A stretch of 64,000 bases of DNA from Sialis fuliginosa (Eukaryota; Arthropoda; Insecta; Megaloptera; Sialidae), in the NCBI GenBank assembly GCA_961205875.1, contig OY540820.1, positions 868,001 to 932,000 of the forward strand, written 5' to 3'. Below, piece by piece: positions 1-12,543 of this stretch (its first letter is position 1; every line of letters begins with the position of its first letter). The notes below the pieces were generated by a model. It had not been told where the DNA came from. It saw nothing but the letters and a program-made list of their open reading frames with translations, and did not search any database. The translations under genes and the position numbers were made by a program.

Positions 1-25
1 ATACCTAACCTAACCTAACCTAACA
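1..25. repeat. short TTAGG-type (CCTAA) tract
   Basis: About four and a half head-to-tail CCTAA units lie at the window edge, matching the canonical insect telomere repeat TTAGG. The tract is very short and runs directly into a dispersed repeat. It could be an interstitial remnant, or the edge of a longer tract cut off by the window. Similar short runs (for example near 28398) occur elsewhere, so chromosome-end identity is not shown. Confidence 0.6.
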
Positions 26-111
26 GTAAATTGTATACGTGATTCTTTGTTTATTAAAACATTTCTAACAAACTAACAAGAAAGAACAAAATGAATAATT
101 TTATATTTATA

Positions 112-2016
112 CAGGGTGAGTCATATCAGGTGGAACAAACTTGAACCGTAGATTGAGAAAAATATTTTAAGCAAAAAACATTATATAAACATGTGTCCGG
201 AAATTTGTCATGAGGGGGCTACAGCCCTCCAAAAATTTTATTAAAAATTATTTTTTATTTAATATCTGGAAAACCCATTATGCTAAAGCTATGAAATTTA
301 TACGGAGCTTAGTATGAATAAGTATTATTGATTTCCAGTATTAACCAATTATAATTTAGACCAGGGCTGTATGGGCCCAGTAGGCCCATCGATTTTTATC
401 TAGTATTTTTTTGTTCTTTAATTTTTTTCTGAGTTAGATATTTGAATTTGTATGACACAAAATACACAAAAATATACTTTGCTAATTTATCATAGGATAA
501 ACCGTTTACGATAAATATGGATGCAAAAGAAAGGATGCTGAATTTTACTTAATACGGATGCTTCAAATTACAAAAAATATTTTTATATTCTTGTTCTATG
601 ATAAAAAATAAGACTAAAAAATAATAAAAATATACCTCCAAAAATTCATCCTTACCAACAAATAGCCATTTTAAGTATAGCTTTCTAGTTATGTTAGTAA
701 ATTACTTGCAACATAAATAGAACTGGCTATAGCTCTAAGAGGACACGTATTGGGTGATATATGTACATGAACTTTTTTCTTACCATTAATCAAAGAACAG
801 GAATATAGATTTATTTTGTTTAATTTGAAGCATCCGTATTAAGTAAAATTCTGCATGCTTTCTTTTGCAATGATATTGGTCGTAAACGGTTTATCCTATG
901 ATAAATGAGCAGAGTATATTTTTTGTGTATTTTGTCTCATACAGTCTTATTAAAATCTCTAACACAGGAAAAAATTAAAGAACAAAAAAATACTAGATAA
1001 AAATCGATGAGCCTACTGGCCCCTTACAGCCCTGGTCTAAATTATAATTGGTTAATACTGGAAACCAATAATACTTATTCATACTAAACCCCGTATTAAA
1101 TTTCATAACTTTAGCATAATGGGTTCTCCAGATATTAAATAAAAACTAATTTTGAATAAAATTTTTGGCTGTAGCCCCCTCATGACAAATTTCCGGACAC
1201 ATAATTATATTGTAACGTGGAAATACTATATTAGAAATAAAAAACCCAACTTGATTTTTTTAAAGTACTCAGACAGAAAACTTTATTCTAATTACATACC
1301 AATAAATATTTTACACACCAAAAGGCAATACATAACTTAATTCTACGATCAACAAATGAACCATAGCCAGCTCACCGATAAAATACTGCTGGAATGGTTA
1401 TACAGTTCTAAAGAACATAAGAAAAATAAAGAACTAATGAAAGAAAAAAAGAATTAACAACACTAAGCACGCGCTAATAATAACATAGTAAGTTTCACAA
1501 ATTATTATATTTGGCACTATTCGTAAACAAACGTCCCACATTAAAAAAAAATATACTTAAATACACAAAATTCCGAATGAGTGAACAAATAAGTAAAAAC
1601 ACAAAAGGCAAAATAGCCAAATATATACACAAATAATAACTAAACACCAATCACTTCGAAGGAAGGTTACAGGGAATCCTTTACTTGTGATTGTCACTTT
1701 AGATTCTCCAAGGTGTTTTCTATCGAAACTCCAAATTTCAACTGACGACACTTCGTGTAACCGGCTATCCAGTTTTCTCCGATGTTACGTGCGTATTTAT
1801 CTTACGCGGGTTTCCAGTTAAGTAATATTATTATACTATAGACTGTAAAAACACATAATATCTTGAGAATTCTTTTAAACCAACAATGCATTAGAAAGAG
1901 ATTATTTCAACTCATAATATATGTTTGTTGGTAATATTATAATATAATGTTTTTTGCTTAAAATATTTTTCTCAATCCACGGTTCAAGTTTGTTCCACCT
2001 GATATGACTCACCCTG
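112..2016. mobile_element. foldback MITE, CAGGGTG termini, TA target repeat
   Basis: The left end CAGGGTGAGTCATATCAG is mirrored at the right end (1999-2016), and TA lies on both sides. The arms continue inward: about 180-420 on the left is mirrored by about 1000-1205 on the right, so most of the element is one imperfect hairpin. The right arm is interrupted at about 1203-1940. TA duplication and terminal CAGGGTG suggest a Tc1/mariner-type non-autonomous element. No transposase was seen. Confidence 0.75.
1203..1940. other. unclassified insertion in the right arm of the foldback
   Basis: About 740 bp breaks the mirror symmetry of the surrounding foldback: the left arm is continuous at 180-205, whereas its mirror image is split here. 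The segment begins near TGTAACGTGG and contains no recognisable coding region. Ends and target repeat are unclear, so the class (for example DNA element or LTR fragment) cannot be set. Confidence 0.45.
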
Positions 2017-2539
2017 TATAACAAGTGATTTTTTTTTAACGTAATAACTGAAAACGGATGTTTACTCTTGTAAATTTTTGGATTTTTGAATTATTTTTGA
2101 AATAAGAAAAACATGTTTTAGATAAAAAATGTCGAGTATGTTATTATCTATAATTTATTCCCCATACATTTTTTTCTCTGTTATGAACCATTTGAATTAT
2201 AATTAATTTTTTTTCTTCAAAAATTCGTTTTTACAAAAAAATGAATAGAACATAAATTATAGATATAGATATTACCTACATTTTTTAACTTGACCATTTT
2301 TCTCTATTTCGCACTGTTTCAGAGTAATTCGAAAAATTAAAAAATCGACGTAGGTAAACATCCGTATCCGGTTGAAAGATTGTTTTAAAAAATAGGACGT
2401 TTTCTTCCCAGCCAAAAATTAATCTTAAATATAAAATATCAGCCTTCTACGATTTGTCGTATTTGAGTTACAGCGCTTACAGACAGACAGACGGACACAC
2501 AGACATCATGGCTAAAATAGTCAGAATGAATTCAGGGAA

Positions 2540-3056
2540 CACAGAAGGTGATTTGAATCATCTATTATTTGCATGCAAAAAATATGATAAAGAACGATGC
2601 CAACTATGGAATGAGTTAATCGAAAAAAAACTACTCCCGCCGTACAACATAAGCTCTCTGTTGAGCACAATAGATATAGATATATATAAAATAATTTATA
2701 ACTTTATAATTAAGTCAAAAATACAATTGTAACAGCCAGTTAGGATAATTTTGTAATACAGTCGTTGAGAATAGCGTTAGTGCACCTCCGTGGCAGCTGT
2801 AGAATCAGAAGCATACGGAGCTGTATGGGAGCAATTCGACAACGACTGTATAGGATAAGATAGAAATAAGAACCTATTGTCTGTCCCTAGGACGTTACCC
2901 GTGGATGAAATGGGCTTCGTGAATGTTTCCTGCCCTGATTGCCCCAGGGCACTTCCCGATCCTCCCGGTCATCCATGTCTGGTGGCGGTATAGTGACGTA
3001 ATTAACTGGCTGTATATGAAAATAAATGCCAAAAAAAAAAAAAATAAAAAAAAAAA
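2540..3056 (+). mobile_element. 5'-truncated LINE with poly(A) tail and 12-bp target repeat
   Basis: The insertion is flanked by the exact direct repeat GAATTCAGGGAA (2528-2539 and 3057-3068) and ends in an A-rich tail from about 3031. Only the last about 64 codons of the reverse-transcriptase ORF and a roughly 300-bp 3' UTR remain. Target-primed reverse transcription explains the 5' truncation, the tail and the variable-length target repeat. The repeat is unmutated, so the insertion is probably fairly recent. Confidence 0.85.
2541..2732 (+). pseudogene. LINE ORF2 C-terminal remnant
   Basis: The open frame ends in TAA at 2730-2732. It reads through HLLFACKKYDKERCQLWNEL, the usual 'HLLFxCpxYxxxRxxLW' pattern at the C-terminus of Jockey/R1-type LINE ORF2 proteins, downstream of the reverse transcriptase. 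Endonuclease and RT domains are absent because the copy is 5'-truncated. It is not a working gene. Confidence 0.75.
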
Positions 3057-3190
3057 GAATTCAGGGAAGGTCAAAATAGATAATTCCGTCAAAATCCGGA
3101 GTTCGAAAAAAATCGGCTTCACTATACTTACTTATTTATACTAATGTATATTTCATATGTACAATTAGTACATGGTATAAGAAAGTAAAA

Positions 3191-3353
3191 CTGTTAAGCC
3201 GAAAATTCAAAAAAATTTGATTTCGACTATGCCCGACCAAAAAGGTACTGGCACCAGTTTTGAACAACACTCCAGTGGTGAACATTTTAAAATTAAATGT
3301 ACTGTAATATAAATACCAGTTGATATTTGATTACTGTCATTATTGAATATGTA
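3191..3353. repeat. left fragment of F-box block 1
   Basis: The sequence from about 3270 (CAGTGGTGAACAT onward) matches the block segments starting at about 22368 and 32358, which are contiguous with the gene blocks. Here the match stops at about 3346 and resumes at about 13292, so the 9.9-kb composite between them is an insertion into block 1. Confidence 0.7.
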
Positions 3354-3627
3354 ATCATATATTAAACATACTAATATAACCCATCTCGCATTTTATAACT
3401 TTGTTTGGCATCCCTATAGATGGCAACATTAGCACCAGATTTAGTAATTAGCTAATGTACAAACCATTTTTAGATATCGGCACTAGAGATCGTTTTGATC
3501 TATTTTTGTGACGAATTTTGTTATTTCTATACTATATATAGTGGGGACACAAGAATTCCTATTGGCTAGAAAATTGTCGCTAAGTATGGGCCAATTACAG
3601 GGAGCGGTGCAAAAGGGGAGATAGGGG

Positions 3628-3825
3628 AACAATGCAACAAGACTAGAAAAATGTATTACATGAACCAGATGTTTGGATACCAGGTTACCCGAATAGAAAC
3701 CAATATTCTTGAAAAAATACAATACATTATTGGACATAGTGATGAATAATTGATTTTTATTTTGTAGCTGCATTTTTATTATTTAAATAAATAACTACCA
3801 CAATTTTAATCATATATTAAACAAA
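3628..3825. repeat. about 195-bp internal direct repeat (second copy 5818-6020)
   Basis: The segment from ATGCAACAAGACTAG to TAATCATATATTAAACA recurs at 5818-6020 with small changes, so each 4951-bp unit carries it twice, on either side of the 3840-5353 foldback. The same pair exists at +4951. It may be the end region of an older element that flanks the foldback. Confidence 0.7.
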
Positions 3826-3839
3826 CTATGTTTAATATA

Positions 3840-5353
3840 CAGGGTGGGGCAATAGTGTGTGGAAGTTCGATAGCTCGTAGACCATAAAAGATAAAAAAAT
3901 CTTTCTAATGCAGATGTAAACTATGAGTAAATGCACATACATAGAAATTATTTTCAAATATACAGGGTGCTACAAAAAAGTGTGGCATGCTTAAGGTAAT
4001 TTTTTTTAAATGGAATGCCCCGAATATTTTTGCATATTTAACACTTCTCTTGGGATGTTTATTCATATCGAAAATATTAGCCCCATCTGATGTCCGGTTT
4101 AGAAGTAATAGTATTTTTTTCAAAAAAATTGATGTTTACATAACTCCACTTAAAAATTCACCACTTCCGCGTCAGAATCTTTGAAGACGAAATTAAATAT
4201 GGACCTTATTGTAGGAGGCTGGTGGGTGCTTTTGTTAAAATATATTAGAGCCACCATGTACAGGGTGTTCAAAATTAATTTTCAAATTTTGAGAACTTCA
4301 AAGTTATTTTTCTCAACTATTTCAAATGGAACACCCTATATATTTTTTAACGATGTTATGTAGAATTACATATCAAACATTTTTTGTTGTACATCCTTAT
4401 GGTTATTTGTAACCATTTTTGATTTATTGAGCAAAAAGTACAAAAATCAACAATATTTACTAAAAAAAATGATTTTTTTTTTAAATAAAATAAAACACCA
4501 TGTACAGGAAGTTCATGTTGCCCATTAAAACAGCATGAATTTTTTTCAGTTAGCAAACAGATGCTTTATTATTTTATCAAACACAAATAACCAAAATAAT
4601 TTACAATCATATAAATTCACTAATACGCAGTGTGAAATCGCGACAGAAACATAAAATGCTGTTTTTATGGGCAACATGAACACTCTGTACATGTTGTTTT
4701 ATTTTATTTGAAAAAAAAATCATTTTTTTAAGTAAATATTGTTGAATTTTGTTCTTTTTGCTCAATAAATCAAAAATGGTAACAAATAACCATAAAGATG
4801 TACAAACAAAAAATGTTCGTTATGTAATTTTACATAATATCGTTAAAAAATATATAGGGTGTTCCATTTGAAATAGTTGAGAAAAATAACTTTGAAGTTC
4901 TCAAAATTTGAAAATTAATTTTGAACACCCTGTACATGGTGGCTCTAAGATATTGTAACAAAAGCACCCACCAACCTCCTACAATAAGGTCTATATTTAA
5001 TTTCGTCTTCAAAGATGCTGACGCGGAAGTGGTGAATTTTTAAGTGGAGTTATGTAAACATCAATTTTTTTGAAAAAAATACTATTACTTCTAAACCGGA
5101 CATCAGATGGGGCTAATATTTTCGATATGAATAAACATCCCAAGAGAAGTGTTAAATATGCAAAAATATTCGGGGCATTCCATTTAAAAAAAATTACCTT
5201 AAGCATGCCACACTTTTTTGTAGCACCCTGTATATTTGAAAATAATTTCTATGTATGTGCATTTACTCATAGTTTACATCTGCATTAGAAAGATTTTTTT
5301 ATCTTTTATGGTCTACGAGCTATCGAACTTCCACACACTATTGCCCCACCCTG
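3840..5353. mobile_element. 1.5-kb nested foldback, CAGGGTGGGGC ends, copy 1
   Basis: CAGGGTGGGGCAATAGTG at the left is mirrored at the right end, with TA on both sides. The two arms mirror each other for roughly 700 bp around an axis near 4597. Inside the arms are further CAGGGTG-type termini: CAGGGTGCTAC at 3964 (mirrored near 5230) and CAGGGTGTTC at 4261 (mirrored near 4935). So it appears to be elements nested in elements, or an element built by repeated terminal capture. It has no transposase. Confidence 0.8.
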
Positions 5354-6084
5354 TATATTATATACTCATTCAAACAATTATTAAAGGAACAAGAAATTAA
5401 ACATTTTTTTGGGTGTTTTTTGAAGTGCTGTATCTTTTTGAAAAATGGTTGAGGCTTCTGAAATTCGAATAAAAATTATACCACTGAATTCATTATGAAA
5501 TTCCCTACAAATCTACATAAGTTACATTTTTTTAGATTAATTAAAAAACTTATAAAAAAAATAAAAGCCAAAGTCAGTAATATTAAAATAATAATATTTA
5601 AATAATGAAGTAATGAGACACTGCGCCCTGTTTTTTTTAAATTTCGTTTTAAAGTTGGTCGTAGATAGAAAATTATTAATAATTATTTAATTTATTTATT
5701 TATTTAATTTTGACGGTTAATAGTTCGAATTTTTTGATACTAGAATTTTATAAGACGACTTATATTTATATTTAACACTTTTAACCTTTTTTAACTTTAA
5801 AATGCATTTCTAGGAAAAAGACAATGCAAAAAGACTAGAAAAATGTATTACATGAACCAGATGTTTGGATACCAGACTTTTAAAAACAATTACAATGCTG
5901 GCTAGAACCAATATTCTCAAAAAAGTACAATACATTATTGGACATAGTGATGAATAATTGATTTTTATTTTGTAGCTGCTTTTTTATTATTTAAATAAAT
6001 AACTACCACAATTTAATCATATATTAAACATACTGTTTACATAATATATAAATTATATATAATATATATTAAACATTTTTGAAA

Positions 6085-6940
6085 AATTGGCCAAAAAACC
6101 GTGATGGAAATTTTTTTAAATTTTTTCTAAATGCTGATCTAATTGACCTAGAGAATTGGGCTGGGTGTCACACCGATTCCAATGATATACAACACAATAT
6201 GGGTTATGAAAAAAATGTTTTCAAAACCAAAGTCAATATTTTGATTTTAAATTTCACAAGTACGGTTTCAAAATTTTTTAAATTAATACCAAGAATAGTC
6301 ATTATAGTTGTGAATCACCTCGCAAAATATAAGTGTGGGATGATAATGGGTGCAGATTTATTTTAACGACCTTTTTTAAGGTCTTTAAATAGGGAAAAAA
6401 TCATAACAAATTTTATTTTTTAGGCCTTTCAATTCTAAATTTTAATTCATAAATTCATAATTCATTTTCAAGAAAAACATGAATTCTCCTAGCCGGGGTC
6501 ACAGGATTTACTTTTTTTAATAAATAAAACTATTAGCTTTCATCATTTTTGAAGTATGTAAGCTTGTAGCATTGTTGATTTATTTACAAGCTTACATACT
6601 TCAAAAATGATGAAAGCTAATAGTTTTATTTATTTATTTTTAATTGAAACTAAAGTCGGTCCAATAAGGTTTACCACATTTATATTTTGCCAGGTGATTC
6701 ACAACTATAATAACTATTCTTAGTATTAATTTAAAAATTTTTGAAACCGTACTTGTTGTGAAATTAAAAATCAAAATTTTAACTTTGGTTTTGAAAACAT
6801 TTTTTTTCTTAATCCATATTGTGCTGTATATCATTGGAATTAGAGTGAAATATACTATAAAATGACACCCCACCCAATTCTCTAGGTCAATTAGATCAGC
6901 TTGTAGAGCATTTCAAAAATTTTCCATCACGGTTTTTATA
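6085..6940. mobile_element. foldback element, AAAAAACCGTGATGGA ends, copy 1
   Basis: The left end (from about 6092) is mirrored by TCCATCACGGTTTTT at about 6926-6940. The arms share TCTAATTGACCTAGAGAATT and its complement. The centre is an exact 50-bp stem (see 6519-6634). A deleted relative lies at 7388-7592. The family is unknown, and I could not fix a target repeat. Confidence 0.7.
6519..6634. repeat. perfect 50-bp inverted repeat, 16-nt loop
   Basis: The left arm 6519-6568 and right arm 6585-6634 are exact reverse complements by eye, with a 16-nt loop. It forms the core of the 6085-6940 foldback. The arms are cleaner than the outer parts of the element, which are visibly diverged. Confidence 0.85.
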
Positions 6941-7387
6941 TGTATTATTATATTATAATATAAAAAAAAGTTTAAAAAAATTATTATATTTATGATTTTT
7001 ATTGTCCCCATGTTAAATTTCGGCTATTACACTATCAAATAAATATGTCAAACATCTTTGACAAATATTTGATCATATTTCTTTGATAAAATACGAGATT
7101 TTGTTCTATTACACTACATAAAATATTTGATAATATTTTCTTAGTATTATCTAGGGATATTTTCTTTAATATTTAATAATATTTTAATCAACTTGGAATA
7201 CACTGTATATTAATCATTCTATGTCAAATCAACACAATTTTAATGAAAAATTTACCTCACCATCTCAGATTTTCATAAAATTTAGCACAATTGTACTAGT
7301 CATATAGACTTGGAAAAAGATCAAATTTTATTGAGATATACATATCTACTCGTTTTGAAATTACAGCTATGTAAAGTTTTTAAAAAT

Positions 7388-7592
7388 TGGCCAAAAAACC
7401 GTGATGGAAATATTTTCAAATGTTCTAGATGCTGATATAATTGACAAAGTCAAAATTTTTTCTTAACCCATATTGTGTTGTATATAATTGGAATTGGTGT
7501 GAAATATACTATAAAATGACACCCCGCCCAATTCTCTAGGTCAATTAGATCAGCTTCTAGAGCATTTCAAAAATTTTCCATCACGGTTTTTA
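7388..7592. mobile_element. deleted relative of the CCGTGATGGA foldback
   Basis: It carries the same two ends as 6085-6940 (CCAAAAAACCGTGATGGA and its mirror), but most of the interior is missing: one arm jumps at about 7450 straight into the other. This is the usual form of internal deletion in foldbacks. The copy at 12339-12543 is its tandem-duplicated twin. Confidence 0.65.
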
Positions 7593-8790
7593 TATTATTA
7601 TATTATTATATTATAATATAAAAAAAAGATAAAAAAAATTATTATATTTATGATTGTGAGATCAGAAATTACAAAAAAATTAAATTAGTTTATAATTTTT
7701 TTTAAATTTATATCAAAATCTAATATAATGATGGGATATTTGAGTTAATTAATACAAACAAACACACTTCTTCAGGTTAATTAATAAATAAAAAATTATC
7801 ATTGAGCAGTTCATCAAATTATAAAGAACTTATTGTTAGTAAAACAAATGTCTGAAAACTAAAATACCTTTTTTTTTAAAGAAAGACATATATATATTAC
7901 ATCATATATTAAACATACGTATGTTTAATATATGATTACATATATAGGAGATACAAATTCTAGACATCTTGCAGTTTTTACAGAAATTGTGGGTAGATTT
8001 TTTCCCAGCAAAATATTGCATATGTAGGTATAAAATGGTTAAAAACGCACATTATTTATCTGATTTGCTGGAAACATATGTTATGTTTTAGCGCAAAGGA
8101 AGGAACGGTATGGTACCCCCACTATATGTAACGATGACAGTACCCCTTAAACGAGATATTCATGGATAGGCACCAAAACATGTAAACATACATAATGCCA
8201 TCTAGTATTTAGAGGCGTATTCAAAGTTAAATACATTATAAAGCTGAACCCGTGTCGCCACCTGGAACGATGCGGATTTGAAACTGCTGATGAGACATAT
8301 TAGTATCATATATTAAACATACTAATATAACCCATCTCGCATTTTATAACTTTGTTTGGCATCCCTATAGATGGCAACATTAGCACCAGATTTAGTAATT
8401 AGCTAATGTACAAACCATTTTTAGATATCGGCACTAGAGATCGTTTTGATCTATTTTTGTGACGAATTTTGTTATTTCTATACTATATATAGTGGGGACA
8501 CAAGAATTCCTATTGGCTAGAAAATTGTCGCTAAGTATGGGCCAATTACAGGGAGCGGTGCAAAAGGGGAGATAGGGGAACAATGCAACAAGACTAGAAA
8601 AATGTATTACATGAACCAGATGTTTGGATACCAGGTTACCCGAATAGAAACCAATATTCTTGAAAAAATACAATACATTATTGGACATAGTGATGAATAA
8701 TTGATTTTTATTTTGTAGCTGCATTTTTATTATTTAAATAAATAACTACCACAATTTTAATCATATATTAAACAAACTATGTTTAATATA

Positions 8791-10304
8791 CAGGGTGGGG
8801 CAATAGTGTGTGGAAGTTCGATAGCTCGTAGACCATAAAAGATAAAAAAATCTTTCTAATGCAGATGTAAACTATGAGTAAATGCACATACATAGAAATT
8901 ATTTTCAAATATACAGGGTGCTACAAAAAAGTGTGGCATGCTTAAGGTAATTTTTTTTAAATGGAATGCCCCGAATATTTTTGCATATTTAACACTTCTC
9001 TTGGGATGTTTATTCATATCGAAAATATTAGCCCCATCTGATGTCCGGTTTAGAAGTAATAGTATTTTTTTCAAAAAAATTGATGTTTACATAACTCCAC
9101 TTAAAAATTCACCACTTCCGCGTCAGAATCTTTGAAGACGAAATTAAATATGGACCTTATTGTAGGAGGCTGGTGGGTGCTTTTGTTAAAATATATTAGA
9201 GCCACCATGTACAGGGTGTTCAAAATTAATTTTCAAATTTTGAGAACTTCAAAGTTATTTTTCTCAACTATTTCAAATGGAACACCCTATATATTTTTTA
9301 ACGATGTTATGTAGAATTACATATCAAACATTTTTTGTTGTACATCCTTATGGTTATTTGTAACCATTTTTGATTTATTGAGCAAAAAGTACAAAAATCA
9401 ACAATATTTACTAAAAAAAATGATTTTTTTTTTAAATAAAATAAAACACCATGTACAGGAAGTTCATGTTGCCCATTAAAACAGCATGAATTTTTTTCAG
9501 TTAGCAAACAGATGCTTTATTATTTTATCAAACACAAATAACCAAAATAATTTACAATCATATAAATTCACTAATACGCAGTGTGAAATCGCGACAGAAA
9601 CATAAAATGCTGTTTTTATGGGCAACATGAACACTCTGTACATGTTGTTTTATTTTATTTGAAAAAAAAATCATTTTTTTAAGTAAATATTGTTGAATTT
9701 TGTTCTTTTTGCTCAATAAATCAAAAATGGTAACAAATAACCATAAAGATGTACAAACAAAAAATGTTCGTTATGTAATTTTACATAATATCGTTAAAAA
9801 ATATATAGGGTGTTCCATTTGAAATAGTTGAGAAAAATAACTTTGAAGTTCTCAAAATTTGAAAATTAATTTTGAACACCCTGTACATGGTGGCTCTAAG
9901 ATATTGTAACAAAAGCACCCACCAACCTCCTACAATAAGGTCTATATTTAATTTCGTCTTCAAAGATGCTGACGCGGAAGTGGTGAATTTTTAAGTGGAG
10001 TTATGTAAACATCAATTTTTTTGAAAAAAATACTATTACTTCTAAACCGGACATCAGATGGGGCTAATATTTTCGATATGAATAAACATCCCAAGAGAAG
10101 TGTTAAATATGCAAAAATATTCGGGGCATTCCATTTAAAAAAAATTACCTTAAGCATGCCACACTTTTTTGTAGCACCCTGTATATTTGAAAATAATTTC
10201 TATGTATGTGCATTTACTCATAGTTTACATCTGCATTAGAAAGATTTTTTTATCTTTTATGGTCTACGAGCTATCGAACTTCCACACACTATTGCCCCAC
10301 CCTG
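8791..10304. mobile_element. 1.5-kb nested foldback, copy 2
   Basis: Same structure as the element at 3840-5353, at the +4951 position in the second tandem unit. It was carried there by the tandem duplication and is not an independent insertion. Confidence 0.8.
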
Positions 10305-11035
10305 TATATTATATACTCATTCAAACAATTATTAAAGGAACAAGAAATTAAACATTTTTTTGGGTGTTTTTTGAAGTGCTGTATCTTTTTGAAAAATGGT
10401 TGAGGCTTCTGAAATTCGAATAAAAATTATACCACTGAATTCATTATGAAATTCCCTACAAATCTACATAAGTTACATTTTTTTAGATTAATTAAAAAAC
10501 TTATAAAAAAAATAAAAGCCAAAGTCAGTAATATTAAAATAATAATATTTAAATAATGAAGTAATGAGACACTGCGCCCTGTTTTTTTTAAATTTCGTTT
10601 TAAAGTTGGTCGTAGATAGAAAATTATTAATAATTATTTAATTTATTTATTTATTTAATTTTGACGGTTAATAGTTCGAATTTTTTGATACTAGAATTTT
10701 ATAAGACGACTTATATTTATATTTAACACTTTTAACCTTTTTTAACTTTAAAATGCATTTCTAGGAAAAAGACAATGCAAAAAGACTAGAAAAATGTATT
10801 ACATGAACCAGATGTTTGGATACCAGACTTTTAAAAACAATTACAATGCTGGCTAGAACCAATATTCTCAAAAAAGTACAATACATTATTGGACATAGTG
10901 ATGAATAATTGATTTTTATTTTGTAGCTGCTTTTTTATTATTTAAATAAATAACTACCACAATTTAATCATATATTAAACATACTGTTTACATAATATAT
11001 AAATTATATATAATATATATTAAACATTTTTGAAA

Positions 11036-11891
11036 AATTGGCCAAAAAACCGTGATGGAAATTTTTTTAAATTTTTTCTAAATGCTGATCTAATTGACCT
11101 AGAGAATTGGGCTGGGTGTCACACCGATTCCAATGATATACAACACAATATGGGTTATGAAAAAAATGTTTTCAAAACCAAAGTCAATATTTTGATTTTA
11201 AATTTCACAAGTACGGTTTCAAAATTTTTTAAATTAATACCAAGAATAGTCATTATAGTTGTGAATCACCTCGCAAAATATAAGTGTGGGATGATAATGG
11301 GTGCAGATTTATTTTAACGACCTTTTTTAAGGTCTTTAAATAGGGAAAAAATCATAACAAATTTTATTTTTTAGGCCTTTCAATTCTAAATTTTAATTCA
11401 TAAATTCATAATTCATTTTCAAGAAAAACATGAATTCTCCTAGCCGGGGTCACAGGATTTACTTTTTTTAATAAATAAAACTATTAGCTTTCATCATTTT
11501 TGAAGTATGTAAGCTTGTAGCATTGTTGATTTATTTACAAGCTTACATACTTCAAAAATGATGAAAGCTAATAGTTTTATTTATTTATTTTTAATTGAAA
11601 CTAAAGTCGGTCCAATAAGGTTTACCACATTTATATTTTGCCAGGTGATTCACAACTATAATAACTATTCTTAGTATTAATTTAAAAATTTTTGAAACCG
11701 TACTTGTTGTGAAATTAAAAATCAAAATTTTAACTTTGGTTTTGAAAACATTTTTTTTCTTAATCCATATTGTGCTGTATATCATTGGAATTAGAGTGAA
11801 ATATACTATAAAATGACACCCCACCCAATTCTCTAGGTCAATTAGATCAGCTTGTAGAGCATTTCAAAAATTTTCCATCACGGTTTTTATA
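11036..11891. mobile_element. foldback element, AAAAAACCGTGATGGA ends, copy 2
   Basis: This is the +4951 twin of 6085-6940, including the perfect 50-bp stem at 11470-11585. It was carried by the tandem duplication. Confidence 0.7.
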
Positions 11892-12338
11892 TGTATTATT
11901 ATATTATAATATAAAAAAAAGTTTAAAAAAATTATTATATTTATGATTTTTATTGTCCCCATGTTAAATTTCGGCTATTACACTATCAAATAAATATGTC
12001 AAACATCTTTGACAAATATTTGATCATATTTCTTTGATAAAATACGAGATTTTGTTCTATTACACTACATAAAATATTTGATAATATTTTCTTAGTATTA
12101 TCTAGGGATATTTTCTTTAATATTTAATAATATTTTAATCAACTTGGAATACACTGTATATTAATCATTCTATGTCAAATCAACACAATTTTAATGAAAA
12201 ATTTACCTCACCATCTCAGATTTTCATAAAATTTAGCACAATTGTACTAGTCATATAGACTTGGAAAAAGATCAAATTTTATTGAGATATACATATCTAC
12301 TCGTTTTGAAATTACAGCTATGTAAAGTTTTTAAAAAT

Positions 12339-12543
12339 TGGCCAAAAAACCGTGATGGAAATATTTTCAAATGTTCTAGATGCTGATATAATTGACAAAG
12401 TCAAAATTTTTTCTTAACCCATATTGTGTTGTATATAATTGGAATTGGTGTGAAATATACTATAAAATGACACCCCGCCCAATTCTCTAGGTCAATTAGA
12501 TCAGCTTCTAGAGCATTTCAAAAATTTTCCATCACGGTTTTTA
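12339..12543. mobile_element. deleted foldback relative, copy 2
   Basis: This is the +4951 twin of 7388-7592. Just right of it, near 12591, the two tandem units show the one base difference I could find. Confidence 0.65.

Larger units (their letters stand above)
26..3190. repeat. dispersed CTGTCTG-type repeat, split by two insertions
   Basis: The outer pieces 26-110, 2018-2539 and 3057-3190 together match, in inverted orientation, the repeat at 45505-46440, and partly that at 50370-50700. Shared marks are the ATAAGAAAGT end, an ACAGACAGACAGACGG tract near 2476, and a CCGTATCCGG segment near 2364. A foldback (112-2016) and a truncated LINE (2540-3056) landed inside it. No protein is encoded. 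The family is unknown to me. Confidence 0.6.
3354..8304. repeat. 4951-bp tandem unit, copy 1 (composite of nested MITEs)
   Basis: The unit is repeated head-to-tail at 8305-13255 with a constant offset of 4951. It begins with ATCATATATTAAACATAC. The same motif, direct or inverted, recurs at 3803, 6012, 7905/7917 and 13258-13291, so it looks like a terminal repeat. Contents: an unassigned segment (3378-3627), a foldback (3840-5353), an unassigned AT-rich segment (5357-5817), a second foldback (6085-6940), a shorter relative (7388-7592), and an unassigned tail (7600-8300). Short open frames inside it are carried by the repeats and are not credible genes. Confidence 0.85.

Noticed and set aside
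1-25. Chromosome end (telomere)
   Set aside because: Only four to five units; the window edge prevents a decision, and similar short runs occur internally.
3483-3773. 96-residue frame, repeated at 8434-8724, and similar frames at 3905-5288, 6079-6366, 6640-6873
   Set aside because: They lie in repeats, several mirror each other across a palindrome, and none shows a domain or gene context.
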